A stretch of DNA of 64,000 nucleotides from Salana multivorans (GCF_003751805.1 NZ_RKHQ01000002.1:248001-312000); one strand, 5' to 3'. Counted from the stretch's first letter, positions 43,873 to 53,458 are shown. A program made the numbers and translations. The notes: a model not told the origin generated them from the letters alone.

Positions 43873-43939
43873 CGGAAGCCGGGCCGGTCGAATGTCCGGC
43901 GCGGCCGCGTCACACCCGCCGGGAGCCCCGCGCGGTCGG

Positions 43940-43945
43940 TAGGGT
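43940..43945 (+). promoter_or_regulatory. leaderless-type −10 box (TAGGGT) for the ABC ATPase gene
   Basis: 6 nt before the ATG at 43952. Confidence 0.55.
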
Positions 43946-43951
43946 CGAGGC

Positions 43952-44734
43952 ATGGCTGGAGTGCTCTCCCTTGACGACGTCTGCGTGCGTCGCGGCGGCA
44001 GGAACATCGTCGACCACGTGACCTGGGAGGTGAACGACGGCGAGCGCTGGGTCGTCCTCGGCCGCAACGGGGCCGGGAAGACGACGATCCTGCAGCTCGC
44101 GTCCGCGCGCATGCACCCGACGAGCGGGACCGTCGAGATCCTCGAGGACCGGCTCGGGCGGGTCGACGTGTTCGAGCTGCGCCCGCGGATCGGGTTCGCC
44201 TCGGCCGCGCTCGCGCAGCAGGTCCCGGGCGACGAGCTCGTCCTCGACGTCGTGCTCACCGCCTCCTACGGGGTCACCGGGCGCTGGCGCGAGGTCTACG
44301 AGGACCTCGACTCCGAGCGGGCGCAGACGCTCCTCGACGCGTTCGGCGTCGGACACCTCGCCGACCGCACCTACGGCACGCTCTCCTCGGGCGAGCGCAA
44401 GCGCGTCCAGATCGCGCGCGCCCTCATGACCGACCCCGAGCTGCTGCTGCTCGACGAGCCGGCCGCCGGGCTCGACCTCGGCGGGCGCGAGGAGCTCGTC
44501 GCGGCGCTCGCCGAGCTCGCCGGCGACCCGGCCTCGCCCGTGACCGTGCTGGTCACGCACCACGTCGAGGAGATCCCGCCGCACTTCACGCACGTCCTGC
44601 TGCTGCGCGGCGGGGCCGTGCTCGCGGCGGGTCCGATCGCCGAGACGCTGACCGCCGAGAACCTCTCGGCGACGTTCGGGATGCCGCTCGTCGTCGACCG
44701 GCACGGCGAGCGGTGGAGCGCGCGGGCGCAGTAG
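43952..44734 (+). CDS. ABC transporter ATP-binding protein
   Basis: 260 residues, single ATPase domain. Walker A GRNGAGKTT, a signature LSSGERKR (second Gly changed to Ser), Walker B LLLDEPAAGLD and H-loop THHVEE. The layout resembles iron- or molybdate-type lone ATPases (ModF/YlmA-like), but no permease or binding protein is adjacent, so the transported substrate, if any, is unknown. Followed by nfeD-like gene after 112 bp. Confidence 0.9.
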   Translation: MAGVLSLDDVCVRRGGRNIVDHVTWEVNDGERWVVLGRNGAGKTTILQLASARMHPTSGTVEILEDRLGRVDVFELRPRIGFASAALAQQVPGDELVLDVVLTASYGVTGRWREVYEDLDSERAQTLLDAFGVGHLADRTYGTLSSGERKRVQIARALMTDPELLLLDEPAAGLDLGGREELVAALAELAGDPASPVTVLVTHHVEEIPPHFTHVLLLRGGAVLAAGPIAETLTAENLSATFGMPLVVDRHGERWSARAQ

Positions 44735-44779
44735 TCGGCGATACGTGCTCTGGCGCGTCGCGCATGCTGTAAGTTTGAA

Positions 44780-44799
44780 TGTTCTTGACCGAGAGAACA
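44780..44799. promoter_or_regulatory. inverted repeat before the nfeD-like gene
   Basis: TGTTCT-N8-AGAACA, perfect 6-bp arms in a locally AT-richer stretch, 48 bp before the ATG at 44847. Possible operator of the nfeD-SPFH unit. Confidence 0.4.
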
Positions 44800-44846
44800 C
44801 CACCCGAGTGACATCACCCGGGAGGCACACCGGAGGGGAGGTCGTC

Positions 44847-45326
44847 ATGGAGCTGTGGATCATCTGGCTCGCGCTGTTCCTGCTGCTGCTGGTCGTCGAG
44901 GTGCTCGTCGTCGATCTCCTCTTCCTCATGTTCGCCGGAGGCGCCTTCGCGGCGACGGTCGCGGCGCTCCTCGGGGCACCGCTCGTCATCCAGGTCGCGG
45001 TGTTCGGCGTCGTGTCGGTCCTGCTGCTCGTGGCCATCCGGCCGTGGGCGCTGCGTCGGTTCAAGTCGACCAGCCAGGGGACCGCCACGGGTGTCGACGC
45101 GCTCATCGGGAAGGAGGCGGTCGTCGTCATGCCGCTATCCGCCGACGGCGGTCGGGTCAAGATCGGCGGCGAGGTCTGGACGGCCCGCCTCGACGCCCGG
45201 GGCACGCTGCCGGACGGTGCCAAGGTCATCGTCTCGGCGATCGACGGCGCGACCGCCGTCGTCGTCCCCCTCGTCGACGGGGTGGCGGCGAACCCGTCCG
45301 ACCCCTACGGCATGCACCGGTCCTAG
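44847..45326 (+). CDS. NfeD-like membrane protein
   Basis: 159 residues: two or three membrane segments (IIWLALFLLLLVVEVLVV, and AVFGVVSVLLLVAI), then a β-barrel OB-fold (LIGKEAVVVMPLSADGGRVK, GEVWTARL). Members partner with SPFH/flotillin-type proteins; such a gene follows directly, so a shared membrane-microdomain role is likely. GGAGGGGAGG is a strong ribosome binding site. Confidence 0.9.
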   Translation: MELWIIWLALFLLLLVVEVLVVDLLFLMFAGGAFAATVAALLGAPLVIQVAVFGVVSVLLLVAIRPWALRRFKSTSQGTATGVDALIGKEAVVVMPLSADGGRVKIGGEVWTARLDARGTLPDGAKVIVSAIDGATAVVVPLVDGVAANPSDPYGMHRS

Positions 45327-45383
45327 CGCCGCGGTCCGCACGGACCGGCACTGGGCCACCGGATCACAGGAAGGAACTCCAGC

Positions 45384-46550
45384 GTGGAACCTGGACAGGT
45401 AGTCGGGATCATCGTCGTCGGCCTGCTGGCGATCTTCATCATCGTGGCGATCGCGCGCGCGGTGCGGATCGTGCCGCAGGCCGTCGCCCTCATCGTGGAG
45501 CGGCTCGGTCGCTACCACTCGACCATGTACGCCGGTCTGCACTTCCTCATCCCCTTCGTCGACCGCGTCCGCGCCGGGGTCGACCTGCGCGAGCAGGTCG
45601 TCTCGTTCCCGCCGCAGCCCGTCATCACCTCCGACAACCTCGTCGTGAGCATCGACACGGTCATCTACTTCCAGGTGACGGACCCCAAGGCCGCGACCTA
45701 CGAGATCGCCAACTACATCACCGGTATCGAGCAGCTCACCGTGACGACGCTGCGTAACGTCATCGGCTCGATGGACCTCGAGCAGACGCTGACGTCGCGC
45801 GACCAGATCAACGGCCAGCTCCGCGGCGTCCTCGACGACGCGACCGGCCGCTGGGGCATCCGCGTCAACCGGGTCGAGCTCAAGGCGATCGACCCGCCCG
45901 CGTCCGTCCAGGGCTCGATGGAGCAGCAGATGCGCGCCGAGCGTGACCGCCGCGCCGCGATCCTCACGGCCGAGGGTGTCAAGCAGTCGCAGATCCTCAC
46001 GGCCGAGGGTGAGAAGCAGTCCGCCATCCTGCGGGCCGAGGGTCAGGCGCAGGCCGCGATCCTGCGGGCCGAGGGTGAGTCTCGCGCCATCCTCCAGGTG
46101 TTCGAGGCCATCCACCGCGGCGACGCGGACCCCAAGCTGCTGGCCTACCAGTACCTGCAGACGCTGCCGCAGATCGCCAACAGCGCCTCCTCCAAGATGT
46201 GGATCGTCCCGACCGAGTTCACCGCGGCGCTCCAGGGCGTCGCCGGGGCGTTCGGCGTCGGCAACGCGCCGTCGGGCGGCTCGGACGACGGGGAGTCGGC
46301 GACGGAGCGCGTGCGCCGCGAGCCGTCGGCGTTCGCCGACACCCTCGGCGACTTCTCCCTCGAGGACCCGGGTGAGGCGCTGCGCAAGGCGCAGGGTGCC
46401 GCGGACGAGGTGACGCACGAGGCCAAGGCCGCGGGCACGCTCTCCGGGCAGCCGTTCGACCCCTCCGTCGCGGCCGGGCAGCAGCCCGCCGAGACCGAGG
46501 GTGAGCAGGGAACGGGCGGCACCGCGCCGACCTACCCGCCCACGCCGTGA
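45384..46550 (+). CDS. SPFH/band 7 family protein (QmcA/stomatin-like)
   Basis: 388 residues. One N-terminal membrane helix (VVGIIVVGLLAIFIIVAIA), then the SPFH domain (VPQAVALIVERLGRYH, IPFVDRVRAGVDLREQ). A coiled-coil stretch with repeating 10-11-residue units of the type ILTAEG-KQS / ILRAEG-QAQ follows. The C-terminal 100 residues are acidic and disordered. It forms membrane scaffolds with the NfeD-like partner encoded 57 bp upstream. GTG start; its stop overlaps the next gene (GTGA). Confidence 0.93.
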   Translation: MEPGQVVGIIVVGLLAIFIIVAIARAVRIVPQAVALIVERLGRYHSTMYAGLHFLIPFVDRVRAGVDLREQVVSFPPQPVITSDNLVVSIDTVIYFQVTDPKAATYEIANYITGIEQLTVTTLRNVIGSMDLEQTLTSRDQINGQLRGVLDDATGRWGIRVNRVELKAIDPPASVQGSMEQQMRAERDRRAAILTAEGVKQSQILTAEGEKQSAILRAEGQAQAAILRAEGESRAILQVFEAIHRGDADPKLLAYQYLQTLPQIANSASSKMWIVPTEFTAALQGVAGAFGVGNAPSGGSDDGESATERVRREPSAFADTLGDFSLEDPGEALRKAQGAADEVTHEAKAAGTLSGQPFDPSVAAGQQPAETEGEQGTGGTAPTYPPTP

Positions 46551-47455
46551 CGTCTGCCGACGAACCGAGCCCGGTCGCGCGCCCCGCGCGCGGCCGGGCT
46601 CGTCGGCGTCCGGGGTCGGGGTGGGTGCCGAACCAGCACGGGGCGTGGGCCATGCTGCTCGCCCCCGTGCTGGTCGGCGCCTGGCCGTTCCTCACCTGGC
46701 GCACGCTGCTCCTGCTGGTCAGCGCGCTCACCGGGTTCTGCGCGCTCTACGCCGTCGGGCTCTGGCTCAAGTCGGGACGCCGCGCGCGCTACCGGACCGC
46801 CGCGCTCGTGCACACGCTCGTGACGGCGGCGCTGGTCGCGTGGCTGGTCGCCCTCGAGCCGCGGCTGCTGTCCTGGAGCTGGGTGTTCGTGCCAGCGGTG
46901 GCGCTGAGCCTGCTGGCCTCCGCGCGCCGCTCCGACCGGACGTGGTGGAACGACATCGTCCTGGTCGTGCTCGGCTCGTGCCTCACGCTGGTCTCGGCCG
47001 GCCTCACCGGCCGGCGCTCCGGCGTCTGGCTGGCCGACGACCCGTCCGTCGCCGTCCTCACCATCGCCCCGGCACCGTTCGCGTGGCCGCCGCTCGGCCT
47101 CGACGTGCCGGGTGCGTGGGAGCGCGCTGTCGTCCTCCTGCTCTACTTCGCCGGGACGATCGTCCACGTCAAGGCCCTCATCCGGGAGCGGCGCCGACCG
47201 TGGGTGAGCCGGGCGGACGTCTGGTACCACGCGGTGCTCGTCCCGGCGGCCGTGGTGTGGACGCTGCTCGGCCACCTGGGTGCTGCCGGCTGGTTCCTCG
47301 TCGGCGTCGCGGTCGTGCTCGCGCTGCGCGCCTGGTGGATCGTGACGCGTCGCCGGGACCTGTCGGTCAAGGCGATCGGCGTCGTCGAGATCGTCATGAC
47401 CGTGCTGGTCTCCGTCGCGGCGATCTGGGTCGGCGCGATCGTCGCGCACGGCTAG
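46547..47455 (+). CDS. YwiC-like membrane protein
   Basis: 302 residues, about nine membrane segments. The YwiC hallmark WVPNQHGAWAMLLAPVLVG is at 26-44. The family is of unknown function; in Bacillus ywiC lies near anaerobic respiration genes. A basic N-terminus precedes the first helix. GTG start overlaps the SPFH gene stop (GTGA). Confidence 0.88.
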   Translation: MTSADEPSPVARPARGRARRRPGSGWVPNQHGAWAMLLAPVLVGAWPFLTWRTLLLLVSALTGFCALYAVGLWLKSGRRARYRTAALVHTLVTAALVAWLVALEPRLLSWSWVFVPAVALSLLASARRSDRTWWNDIVLVVLGSCLTLVSAGLTGRRSGVWLADDPSVAVLTIAPAPFAWPPLGLDVPGAWERAVVLLLYFAGTIVHVKALIRERRRPWVSRADVWYHAVLVPAAVVWTLLGHLGAAGWFLVGVAVVLALRAWWIVTRRRDLSVKAIGVVEIVMTVLVSVAAIWVGAIVAHG

Positions 47456-47466
47456 CCGGCGGTGCC

Positions 47467-47472
47467 TACGAT
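47467..47472 (+). promoter_or_regulatory. leaderless-type −10 box (TACGAT) for the GNAT gene
   Basis: 7 nt before the ATG at 47480. Confidence 0.5.
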
Positions 47473-47479
47473 CGGGGGC

Positions 47480-48103
47480 ATGGCCTCCTCGACGGCGCGG
47501 CTGCGCGCCTTCCGTCCCGCCGACACCGACGCTCTGGTCGACGTGTGCGTCCGCACCGCGGACGCCGGCTCCGACGCGACCGGGCTGCTGCCCGACGACC
47601 GCCTCTGGGCCGACATCTACCTGCTGCCCTACCTCGAGCGTCACCCCGACCTCGCCTTCGTCGTCGAGCTCGACGACGCGAGCGACGCGGCTGGCTACAT
47701 CGTCGCGACGGACGACACCGCGGCGTTCGCCGAGTGGTTCTCCCGCGAGTGGTGGCCCTCACTGGGTCGCCCGCGCGCCTCGGAGGTTCCCGACGACGCG
47801 GCCCACGCGCTCGAGCGTCAGCTCCTCGGGCGGGGCGAGCAGGGGCCGGACGCCTGGGCGCCCGATGGCGCACCGGCGCACCTGCACATCGACCTGCTGC
47901 CGGTGACGCAGGGCCGGGGCGCCGGCCGGGCGCTCATGGACCTGCTGTGCGCCGAGCTCGCCGCGCGCGGGATCGCCGGTGTCCACGCGACGGCCGGCAC
48001 CGCGAACGCCGGGGCGCTCGCCTTCTACCCGCGGGTCGGCTTCGACGCGCTGCCGCCGGACGGCGGTGGCCAGACGTTCGTGCGGCGCCTCGCGCAGGGC
48101 TGA
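47480..48103 (+). CDS. GNAT family N-acetyltransferase
   Basis: 207 residues. The acetyl-CoA binding motif is LLPVTQGRGAGRALMDLLC (Q-x-x-G-x-G/A), preceded by strand HLHIDL and followed by AGTANAGALAFYPRVGF. The N-terminal part, RAFRPADTDALVDVCVRT, is typical. The pattern resembles O-GlcNAcase-linked acetyltransferase-like GNATs, but the substrate is unknown. Own promoter. Confidence 0.87.
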   Translation: MASSTARLRAFRPADTDALVDVCVRTADAGSDATGLLPDDRLWADIYLLPYLERHPDLAFVVELDDASDAAGYIVATDDTAAFAEWFSREWWPSLGRPRASEVPDDAAHALERQLLGRGEQGPDAWAPDGAPAHLHIDLLPVTQGRGAGRALMDLLCAELAARGIAGVHATAGTANAGALAFYPRVGFDALPPDGGGQTFVRRLAQG

Positions 48104-48146
48104 ATCCGGCGCGGCTGCGCGGGGTCGCGCCCGAGTCTTTGTGGCG

Positions 48147-48152
48147 TAGCGT
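48147..48152 (+). promoter_or_regulatory. leaderless-type −10 box (TAGCGT) for the ABC exporter operon
   Basis: 6 nt before the GTG at 48159. Confidence 0.5.
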
Positions 48153-48158
48153 CTGCAT

Positions 48159-49889
48159 GTGTTCTTCCGACTGCTCCGCACGTCGCTGAAGCCCTACTGG
48201 GGCTTCATCTGGATCGTGCTCGTGCTCCAGCTCCTGCAGACGCTCGCGACGCTCTGGCTGCCGAACCTCAACGGCCGCATCATCGACGAGGGTGTCGCCG
48301 CCGGTGACGTCGGCCAGATCTGGCGCCTCGGCGGCGTCATGCTCGCCGTGACGTTCGGCCAGGCGGTCGCCGCGGTGGTGGCCGTGTACTTCGGCGCCCG
48401 GACCGCGATGGCGGTCGGGCGCGACCTGCGGGCGAGCCTGTTCGAGCGCGTCCAGCGGTTCAGCGAGCAGGAGATGCGCGAGCTCGGCACGCCCTCGCTC
48501 ATCACGCGCACGACGAACGACGTCCAGCAGGTGCAGATGTTCGTCATGATGACGCTCACGATCATCGTGATGGCGCCGATCATGCTGGTCGGCGGCGTCA
48601 TCCTCGCGCTGCAGGAGAACGTCAGGCTCTCGGCGGTGCTGCTCGTCATCGTGCCCGTGCTCATCATCGTGATCGGGCTCATCGTCATGCGGATGGTGCC
48701 GTACTTCCGGCAGATGCAGACCCGGATCGACGCCGTCAACGGCGTCATGCGCGAGCAGATCACCGGCATCCGGGTGATCCGGGCGTTCGTCCGGGACGAC
48801 TACGAGCAGCTGCGGTACGGCCTCGCGAACGGCAACCTGCTCGACGTCTCGGTCAAGACCGGCAAGCTCATGGCGCTCATGTTCCCGACGGTCATGCTCG
48901 TCATGAACGCGTCGACCGTTGCGATCCTGTGGTTCGGCGGGAACCTCGTGAACGACGGCACGATGGAGGTCGGCGCCCTCACCGCGTTCCTCAGCTACAT
49001 CATGTACATCCTCATGGCGGTCATGATGAGCTCGATGATGACGATGCTCGCGCCGCGCGCCGTCGTCTCGGCCGACCGGATCACGGCCGTGCTCGACTCC
49101 CAGCCGACCGTCGTGCCGCCCGCGAAGCCCGTGACGCCGCGGGTCCTCGAAGGCCGGGTCCGGTTCGAGAACGTCTGGTTCTCCTACCCCGGGGCGGCCG
49201 AGGCCGTGCTGGAGGAGCTGACCTTCACCGCCGAGCCCGGCCGGACGACGGCGATCATCGGCGCGACCGGCTCGGGCAAGTCGACGCTCGTCGGCCTGGT
49301 CCCGCGCCTGTTCGACGCGACCGACGGCACGGTGTCGATCGACGGGGTCGACGTGCGCGACCTCGACCCGCAGGTGCTGTCGGAGCTGGTCGGGATCGTC
49401 CCGCAGAAGTCGTTCCTGTTCAGCGGCACCGTCGCCAGCAACCTGCGGTTCGGCCGGCCCGACGCGACCGACGAGGAGCTGTGGGACGTGCTCGAGGTGG
49501 CGCAGGCCGCCGACTTCGTCCGCGAGCTCGGCGGCCTCGATGCGCCGATCGCCCAGGGCGGGACGAACGTCTCGGGTGGACAGCGTCAACGTCTCTCCAT
49601 CGCGCGGGCCATCGCCCACCGACCACGGGTGTACCTGTTCGACGACTCGTTCTCAGCGCTCGACTACGCCACCGACGCCGCCCTGCGCGCAGCGCTCGCG
49701 GCCGTCACCCGCGAGTCCAGCGTCATTGTCGTCGCCCAGCGCGTCTCGACCATCCGGCACGCGCACGAGATCCTCGTCCTGGAGAAGGGCCGGATCGTCG
49801 CGCGCGGGACGCACCCGGAGCTGTTGGAGTCCTCGGAGACCTACCGCGAGATCGTGGAGTCCCAGATGAGCCTGGAGGAGGCCCGGTGA
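48159..49889 (+). CDS. heterodimeric ABC exporter, degenerate-site half
   Basis: 576 residues: six membrane helices (about 1-300) and one ATPase. Walker A GATGSGKST near 368, canonical signature VSGGQ (471-475), but Walker B is LFDDSFSALD with Asp496 where the catalytic Glu should be, and the H-loop His is Gln527 (VAQRVS). This is the pattern of the degenerate half of heterodimeric multidrug-type exporters. Its partner follows with a GTGA overlap. Confidence 0.93.
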   Translation: MFFRLLRTSLKPYWGFIWIVLVLQLLQTLATLWLPNLNGRIIDEGVAAGDVGQIWRLGGVMLAVTFGQAVAAVVAVYFGARTAMAVGRDLRASLFERVQRFSEQEMRELGTPSLITRTTNDVQQVQMFVMMTLTIIVMAPIMLVGGVILALQENVRLSAVLLVIVPVLIIVIGLIVMRMVPYFRQMQTRIDAVNGVMREQITGIRVIRAFVRDDYEQLRYGLANGNLLDVSVKTGKLMALMFPTVMLVMNASTVAILWFGGNLVNDGTMEVGALTAFLSYIMYILMAVMMSSMMTMLAPRAVVSADRITAVLDSQPTVVPPAKPVTPRVLEGRVRFENVWFSYPGAAEAVLEELTFTAEPGRTTAIIGATGSGKSTLVGLVPRLFDATDGTVSIDGVDVRDLDPQVLSELVGIVPQKSFLFSGTVASNLRFGRPDATDEELWDVLEVAQAADFVRELGGLDAPIAQGGTNVSGGQRQRLSIARAIAHRPRVYLFDDSFSALDYATDAALRAALAAVTRESSVIVVAQRVSTIRHAHEILVLEKGRIVARGTHPELLESSETYREIVESQMSLEEAR

Positions 49890-52024
49890 GCGGGGAGAAC
49901 CCGGTGGGCGGGCAGAACCCGACGGGCGACGTCCCGGCGAACGGCCCGGTGGGCGCCGCGCGGACGGCCTCGGGGGAGGGGGTCTCGGTCGTGCCGGGCG
50001 CGGCCGACGCGCCGACGCCGCCCGGCAAGGACGACGCCAGCGTCGTCCGGGCGAGCCAGAGCAACCGTCGCGGCCCGGGCGGCGGGATGGGCATGCCGGC
50101 CGAGAAGCCGCTGGACCTCGTCGGCACCCTCAAGCGGCTGCTGCACGAGATGCGCCCGCACCGCATCGCGCTGTGGACGTCCGTCGTCATCGGCGCCGTC
50201 TCCGTCGTCCTCTCGGTGCTCGGGCCGAAGCTGCTCGGCAACGCGACCAACCTCGTGTTCGGCGCGTGGGTCGCGCAGGTGGTCGGGCAGCAGTTCCCGG
50301 CCGGCACGACGCGGGAGCAGGCGATCGAGGCGCTCCGGGCGGCCGGGCAGGACCGGTTCGCCGACATGCTGGGCGCGGTCGACTTCGTGCCGGGGCAGTC
50401 CCTCGACACCCGCCTCCTGCTCACGACGCTCGCCTGGGTGCTCGGGGTCTACGTCGGCGCGTGGTTCCTCGGCTGGATGCAGGCGCGGATCACGGCGATC
50501 ATCGTCCAGAAGACCATGTACCGGATGCGCGCCGAGGTCTCGCGCAAGCTGACCAGGCTGCCGCTGTCCTACATCGACTCGCACACGCGCGGCGAGGTGC
50601 TCTCCCGCGTCACCAACGACATCGACAACCTCGCGCAGACGCTGAGCCAGACGCTCGCGCAGCTCGTCACCTCCGTCCTCACCGTCGTCGGCGTGCTCGG
50701 CATGATGTTCTGGATCTCGCCGGTGCTCGCCCTCGTCGCGCTCGTCGCGGTGCCCGTCTCCGCCGTCGTCACGACGCTCATCGCCAAGCGCTCGCAGCCC
50801 CAGTTCATCGCGCAGTGGCGCACGACCGGGGAGCTCAACGGCCACATCGAGGAGATGTACACCGGCCACTCGCTCGTCAAGGTCTACGGCCAGCAGGCGC
50901 AGTCGCAGAAGGTCTTCGACCAGCGCAACGGCGACCTGTTCACGTCCTCGTTCAAGGCGCAGTTCATCTCCGGCACGATCCAGCCGGCGATGGGCTTCGT
51001 CGCCAACCTCTCCTACGTGTCGATCGCGGTGCTCGGCGGGCTGCGCGTCGCATCGGGCACGATGTCGATCGGCGACGTCCAGGCGTTCATCCAGTACTCG
51101 CGCCAGTTCACCCAGCCGATCACGCAGATCGCGGCGATGATGAACATGCTCCAGTCCGGCGCCGCCTCGGCCGAGCGGGTGTACGCCCTCCTCGACGCCC
51201 CCGACGAGACGCCCGACCCGGAGCCGGAGGCGGCCGCGGAGCTCGATCACGTCCAGGGTCGGGTGCAGTTCTCGAACGTCGACTTCTCCTACAGCCAGGA
51301 CAAGCCGCTGATCGAGGATCTCGACCTGCTCGCCACCCCGGGCCAGACGGTCGCGATCGTCGGACCCACCGGCGCGGGCAAGACGACGCTGGTCAACCTG
51401 CTCATGCGGTTCTACGACATCCAGGGCGGCGCGATCACGCTGGACGACGTCGAGACCCGCCAGCTCACCAGGGCCGGGCTGCGCGGCAACATCGGGATGG
51501 TGCTCCAGGACGCCTGGCTGTTCGAGGGCACGATCGCGGAGAACATCGTCTACCCCCTGGCCACCGTGCCGGGGGAGACGGTCACGCCCGAGCAGCGCGA
51601 GCTGATGATGCGCGCGGCGGTCGCCACGCACGTCGACGACTTCGTCCGGATGCTCCCGGACGGCTACGACACGGTCATCGGGGGCGAGGCCGGCACGCTG
51701 TCGGCCGGCGAGCGGCAGCTCGTCACGATCGCCCGCGCCTTCGTCGCCGACCCGCCGATCCTCATCCTCGACGAGGCCACGAGCTCGGTCGACACGCGCA
51801 CCGAGGTGCTCGTGCAGAAGGCGATGAACGCGCTGCGCGTCGGGCGGACGTCGTTCGTCATCGCGCACCGGCTCTCGACCATCACCGGGGCCGACACGAT
51901 CGTCGTCATGGAGGGCGGGCACATCGTCGAGCAGGGCGTCCACGCTGAGCTGCTGAAGCTCGACGGGCCCTACGCGCGGCTGTACCAGAGCCAGTTCGCC
52001 GGCGGGAACGACGAGGCGGAGTGA
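49886..52024 (+). CDS. heterodimeric ABC exporter, catalytic half
   Basis: 712 residues. A disordered Gly/Pro-rich N-terminus of about 85 residues precedes six membrane helices. The ATPase has Walker A GPTGAGKTT near 493, Walker B LILDEATSS with Glu630, H-loop His661, but an altered signature LSAGE (605-609). With the upstream half it gives one canonical and one degenerate ATP site. Substrate unknown (lipid or drug export typical). Overlaps the neighbouring genes at both ends (GTGA). Confidence 0.93.
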   Translation: MSGENPVGGQNPTGDVPANGPVGAARTASGEGVSVVPGAADAPTPPGKDDASVVRASQSNRRGPGGGMGMPAEKPLDLVGTLKRLLHEMRPHRIALWTSVVIGAVSVVLSVLGPKLLGNATNLVFGAWVAQVVGQQFPAGTTREQAIEALRAAGQDRFADMLGAVDFVPGQSLDTRLLLTTLAWVLGVYVGAWFLGWMQARITAIIVQKTMYRMRAEVSRKLTRLPLSYIDSHTRGEVLSRVTNDIDNLAQTLSQTLAQLVTSVLTVVGVLGMMFWISPVLALVALVAVPVSAVVTTLIAKRSQPQFIAQWRTTGELNGHIEEMYTGHSLVKVYGQQAQSQKVFDQRNGDLFTSSFKAQFISGTIQPAMGFVANLSYVSIAVLGGLRVASGTMSIGDVQAFIQYSRQFTQPITQIAAMMNMLQSGAASAERVYALLDAPDETPDPEPEAAAELDHVQGRVQFSNVDFSYSQDKPLIEDLDLLATPGQTVAIVGPTGAGKTTLVNLLMRFYDIQGGAITLDDVETRQLTRAGLRGNIGMVLQDAWLFEGTIAENIVYPLATVPGETVTPEQRELMMRAAVATHVDDFVRMLPDGYDTVIGGEAGTLSAGERQLVTIARAFVADPPILILDEATSSVDTRTEVLVQKAMNALRVGRTSFVIAHRLSTITGADTIVVMEGGHIVEQGVHAELLKLDGPYARLYQSQFAGGNDEAE

Positions 52025-52842
52025 CCGCGTCGTCGCTCCCGGTCGTCGAGCTGACCGACGTCGCCGACCCCCGGGTCGCGGAGTACACCGGCCTCACCGA
52101 CGTCGCGCTGCGGACCCGGTACGAGCCGGAGGCCGGGCTCTACATGGCCGAGTCGTCGAACGTCATCCGCCGCGCGCTGGCGGCCGGCCACCGGCCGCGC
52201 TCGTTCCTCATGGCGCCGCGGTGGCTCGACTCGATGGCCGACGTGCTGCGCGCGCACCCGGACGCGCCCGTGTACGTCGCGCCCGAGCCCGTGCTCGAGG
52301 AGCTCACGGGGTTCCACCTGCACCGGGGTGCGCTGGCCGCCATGCACCGGCCGGAGCTGCCCCACCTCGCCGACGTGCTCGCCGGGGCGCACCGCGTCGC
52401 GGTGCTCGAGGACGTGGTCGACCACACGAACGTCGGGGCGGCGTTCCGCTCGGCCGCCGGGCTGGGCGTCGACGCGGTGCTCGTGACGCCGCGGTGCGCC
52501 GACCCGCTCTACCGGCGCAGCGTCCGCGTCTCGATGGGGACCGTGTTCCAGGTCCCGTGGACCAGGATCGACCCCTGGCCCGGCGGCATCGACGTGCTGC
52601 GCGCGCACGGGTTCGTCACCGCGTCGCTCGCGCTCGCGGACGACGCCGTGACGCTGGACGAGCTGGCGGCCGACCCGCCCGAGCGGCTGGCTCTCGTCCT
52701 CGGCGCCGAGGGGCACGGCCTCAAGCCGGCCACGGTGGCGGCGAGCGACGTCATCGTGCGCATCCCGATGGGGCACGGTGTCGACTCGCTCAACGTGGCC
52801 GCCGCGAGCGCGGTCGCGTTCTGGGCCACCCGCCGCGGCTAA
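52021..52842 (+). CDS. SpoU/TrmH family RNA 2'-O-ribose methyltransferase
   Basis: 273 residues. Short N-terminal substrate-binding domain (EAGLYMAESSNVIRRAL) and a SPOUT knot domain. Motif 1 VVDHTNVGAAFRSAAGLGVD near 138-157; motif 2 ALVLGAEGHGL near 222; motif 3 IPMGHGVDSLNVAAASAVAFW near 244-264. It methylates a ribose in tRNA or rRNA with SAM; the target base is not readable. GTG start overlaps the exporter stop. Confidence 0.92.
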   Translation: MTASSLPVVELTDVADPRVAEYTGLTDVALRTRYEPEAGLYMAESSNVIRRALAAGHRPRSFLMAPRWLDSMADVLRAHPDAPVYVAPEPVLEELTGFHLHRGALAAMHRPELPHLADVLAGAHRVAVLEDVVDHTNVGAAFRSAAGLGVDAVLVTPRCADPLYRRSVRVSMGTVFQVPWTRIDPWPGGIDVLRAHGFVTASLALADDAVTLDELAADPPERLALVLGAEGHGLKPATVAASDVIVRIPMGHGVDSLNVAAASAVAFWATRRG

Positions 52843-52852
52843 CGGGCAGCGA

Positions 52853-53452
52853 CTAGGCGCGGCGGCGACGGGCGATCCGGGCCATCCCGACGGCGTACCC
52901 CGTCCCGGCCACGACGTGCCCGAGGACGCCGACGACCAGCAGCCCGAGCCCGACCAGCCGCAGCCAGCCGAGGTCGGTCCCGGCCGCGACGATGAGCGTG
53001 GGCAGCGCGACGAACAGCGCGGCCGTGCGCCACTTCCCGATCCGGCTCACGGGCAGGTCGGGCGACCCGCGGAACCAGGTCGCGGCGAGGAGGAGCAGGA
53101 CGAGGTCGACCGCCGCGATCGCGACGAGGGCCCACCACGGCAGCACGCCGCCGATGGCGAGCACGAGGCTGACGCCGATGATCGAGATGCGGTCCGCGAC
53201 CGGGTCGAGCCGCGTCCCCAGCAGGGTCCGCTGGTCCAGGCGCCGGGCGAGGAAGCCGTCGAGCCAGTCGCTCCCGCCGAGCACGACGAGCGTGCCGAGC
53301 GCCCACCACCAGTGCTGCGTGAGCAGGAGCGCCATGGCGAGCGGGAGCAGCACGACGAGCCGGGCGAACGAGATCGCGTTCGGGATCGTGAGGACCCGCC
53401 GCGAGAGCCGCTCGGCCTCGGCGGGGGCAACGGGCGGGGGCGGCTGCGTCAC
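52853..53452 (-). CDS. CDP-alcohol phosphatidyltransferase
   Basis: 199 residues, about five membrane helices. Catalytic motif D-G-x2-A-R-x8-G-x3-D-x3-D is visible as DWLDGFLARRLDQRTLLGTR then LDPVAD. This fold makes phosphatidylglycerol-phosphate, cardiolipin or phosphatidylinositol-phosphate; the product cannot be decided. GTG at 53452 is 6 nt after TAGGAT. It converges with the SpoU gene and is divergent from metQ. Confidence 0.9.
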   Translation of the reverse strand: MTQPPPPVAPAEAERLSRRVLTIPNAISFARLVVLLPLAMALLLTQHWWWALGTLVVLGGSDWLDGFLARRLDQRTLLGTRLDPVADRISIIGVSLVLAIGGVLPWWALVAIAAVDLVLLLLAATWFRGSPDLPVSRIGKWRTAALFVALPTLIVAAGTDLGWLRLVGLGLLVVGVLGHVVAGTGYAVGMARIARRRRA

Positions 53453-53458
53453 GGCTCG

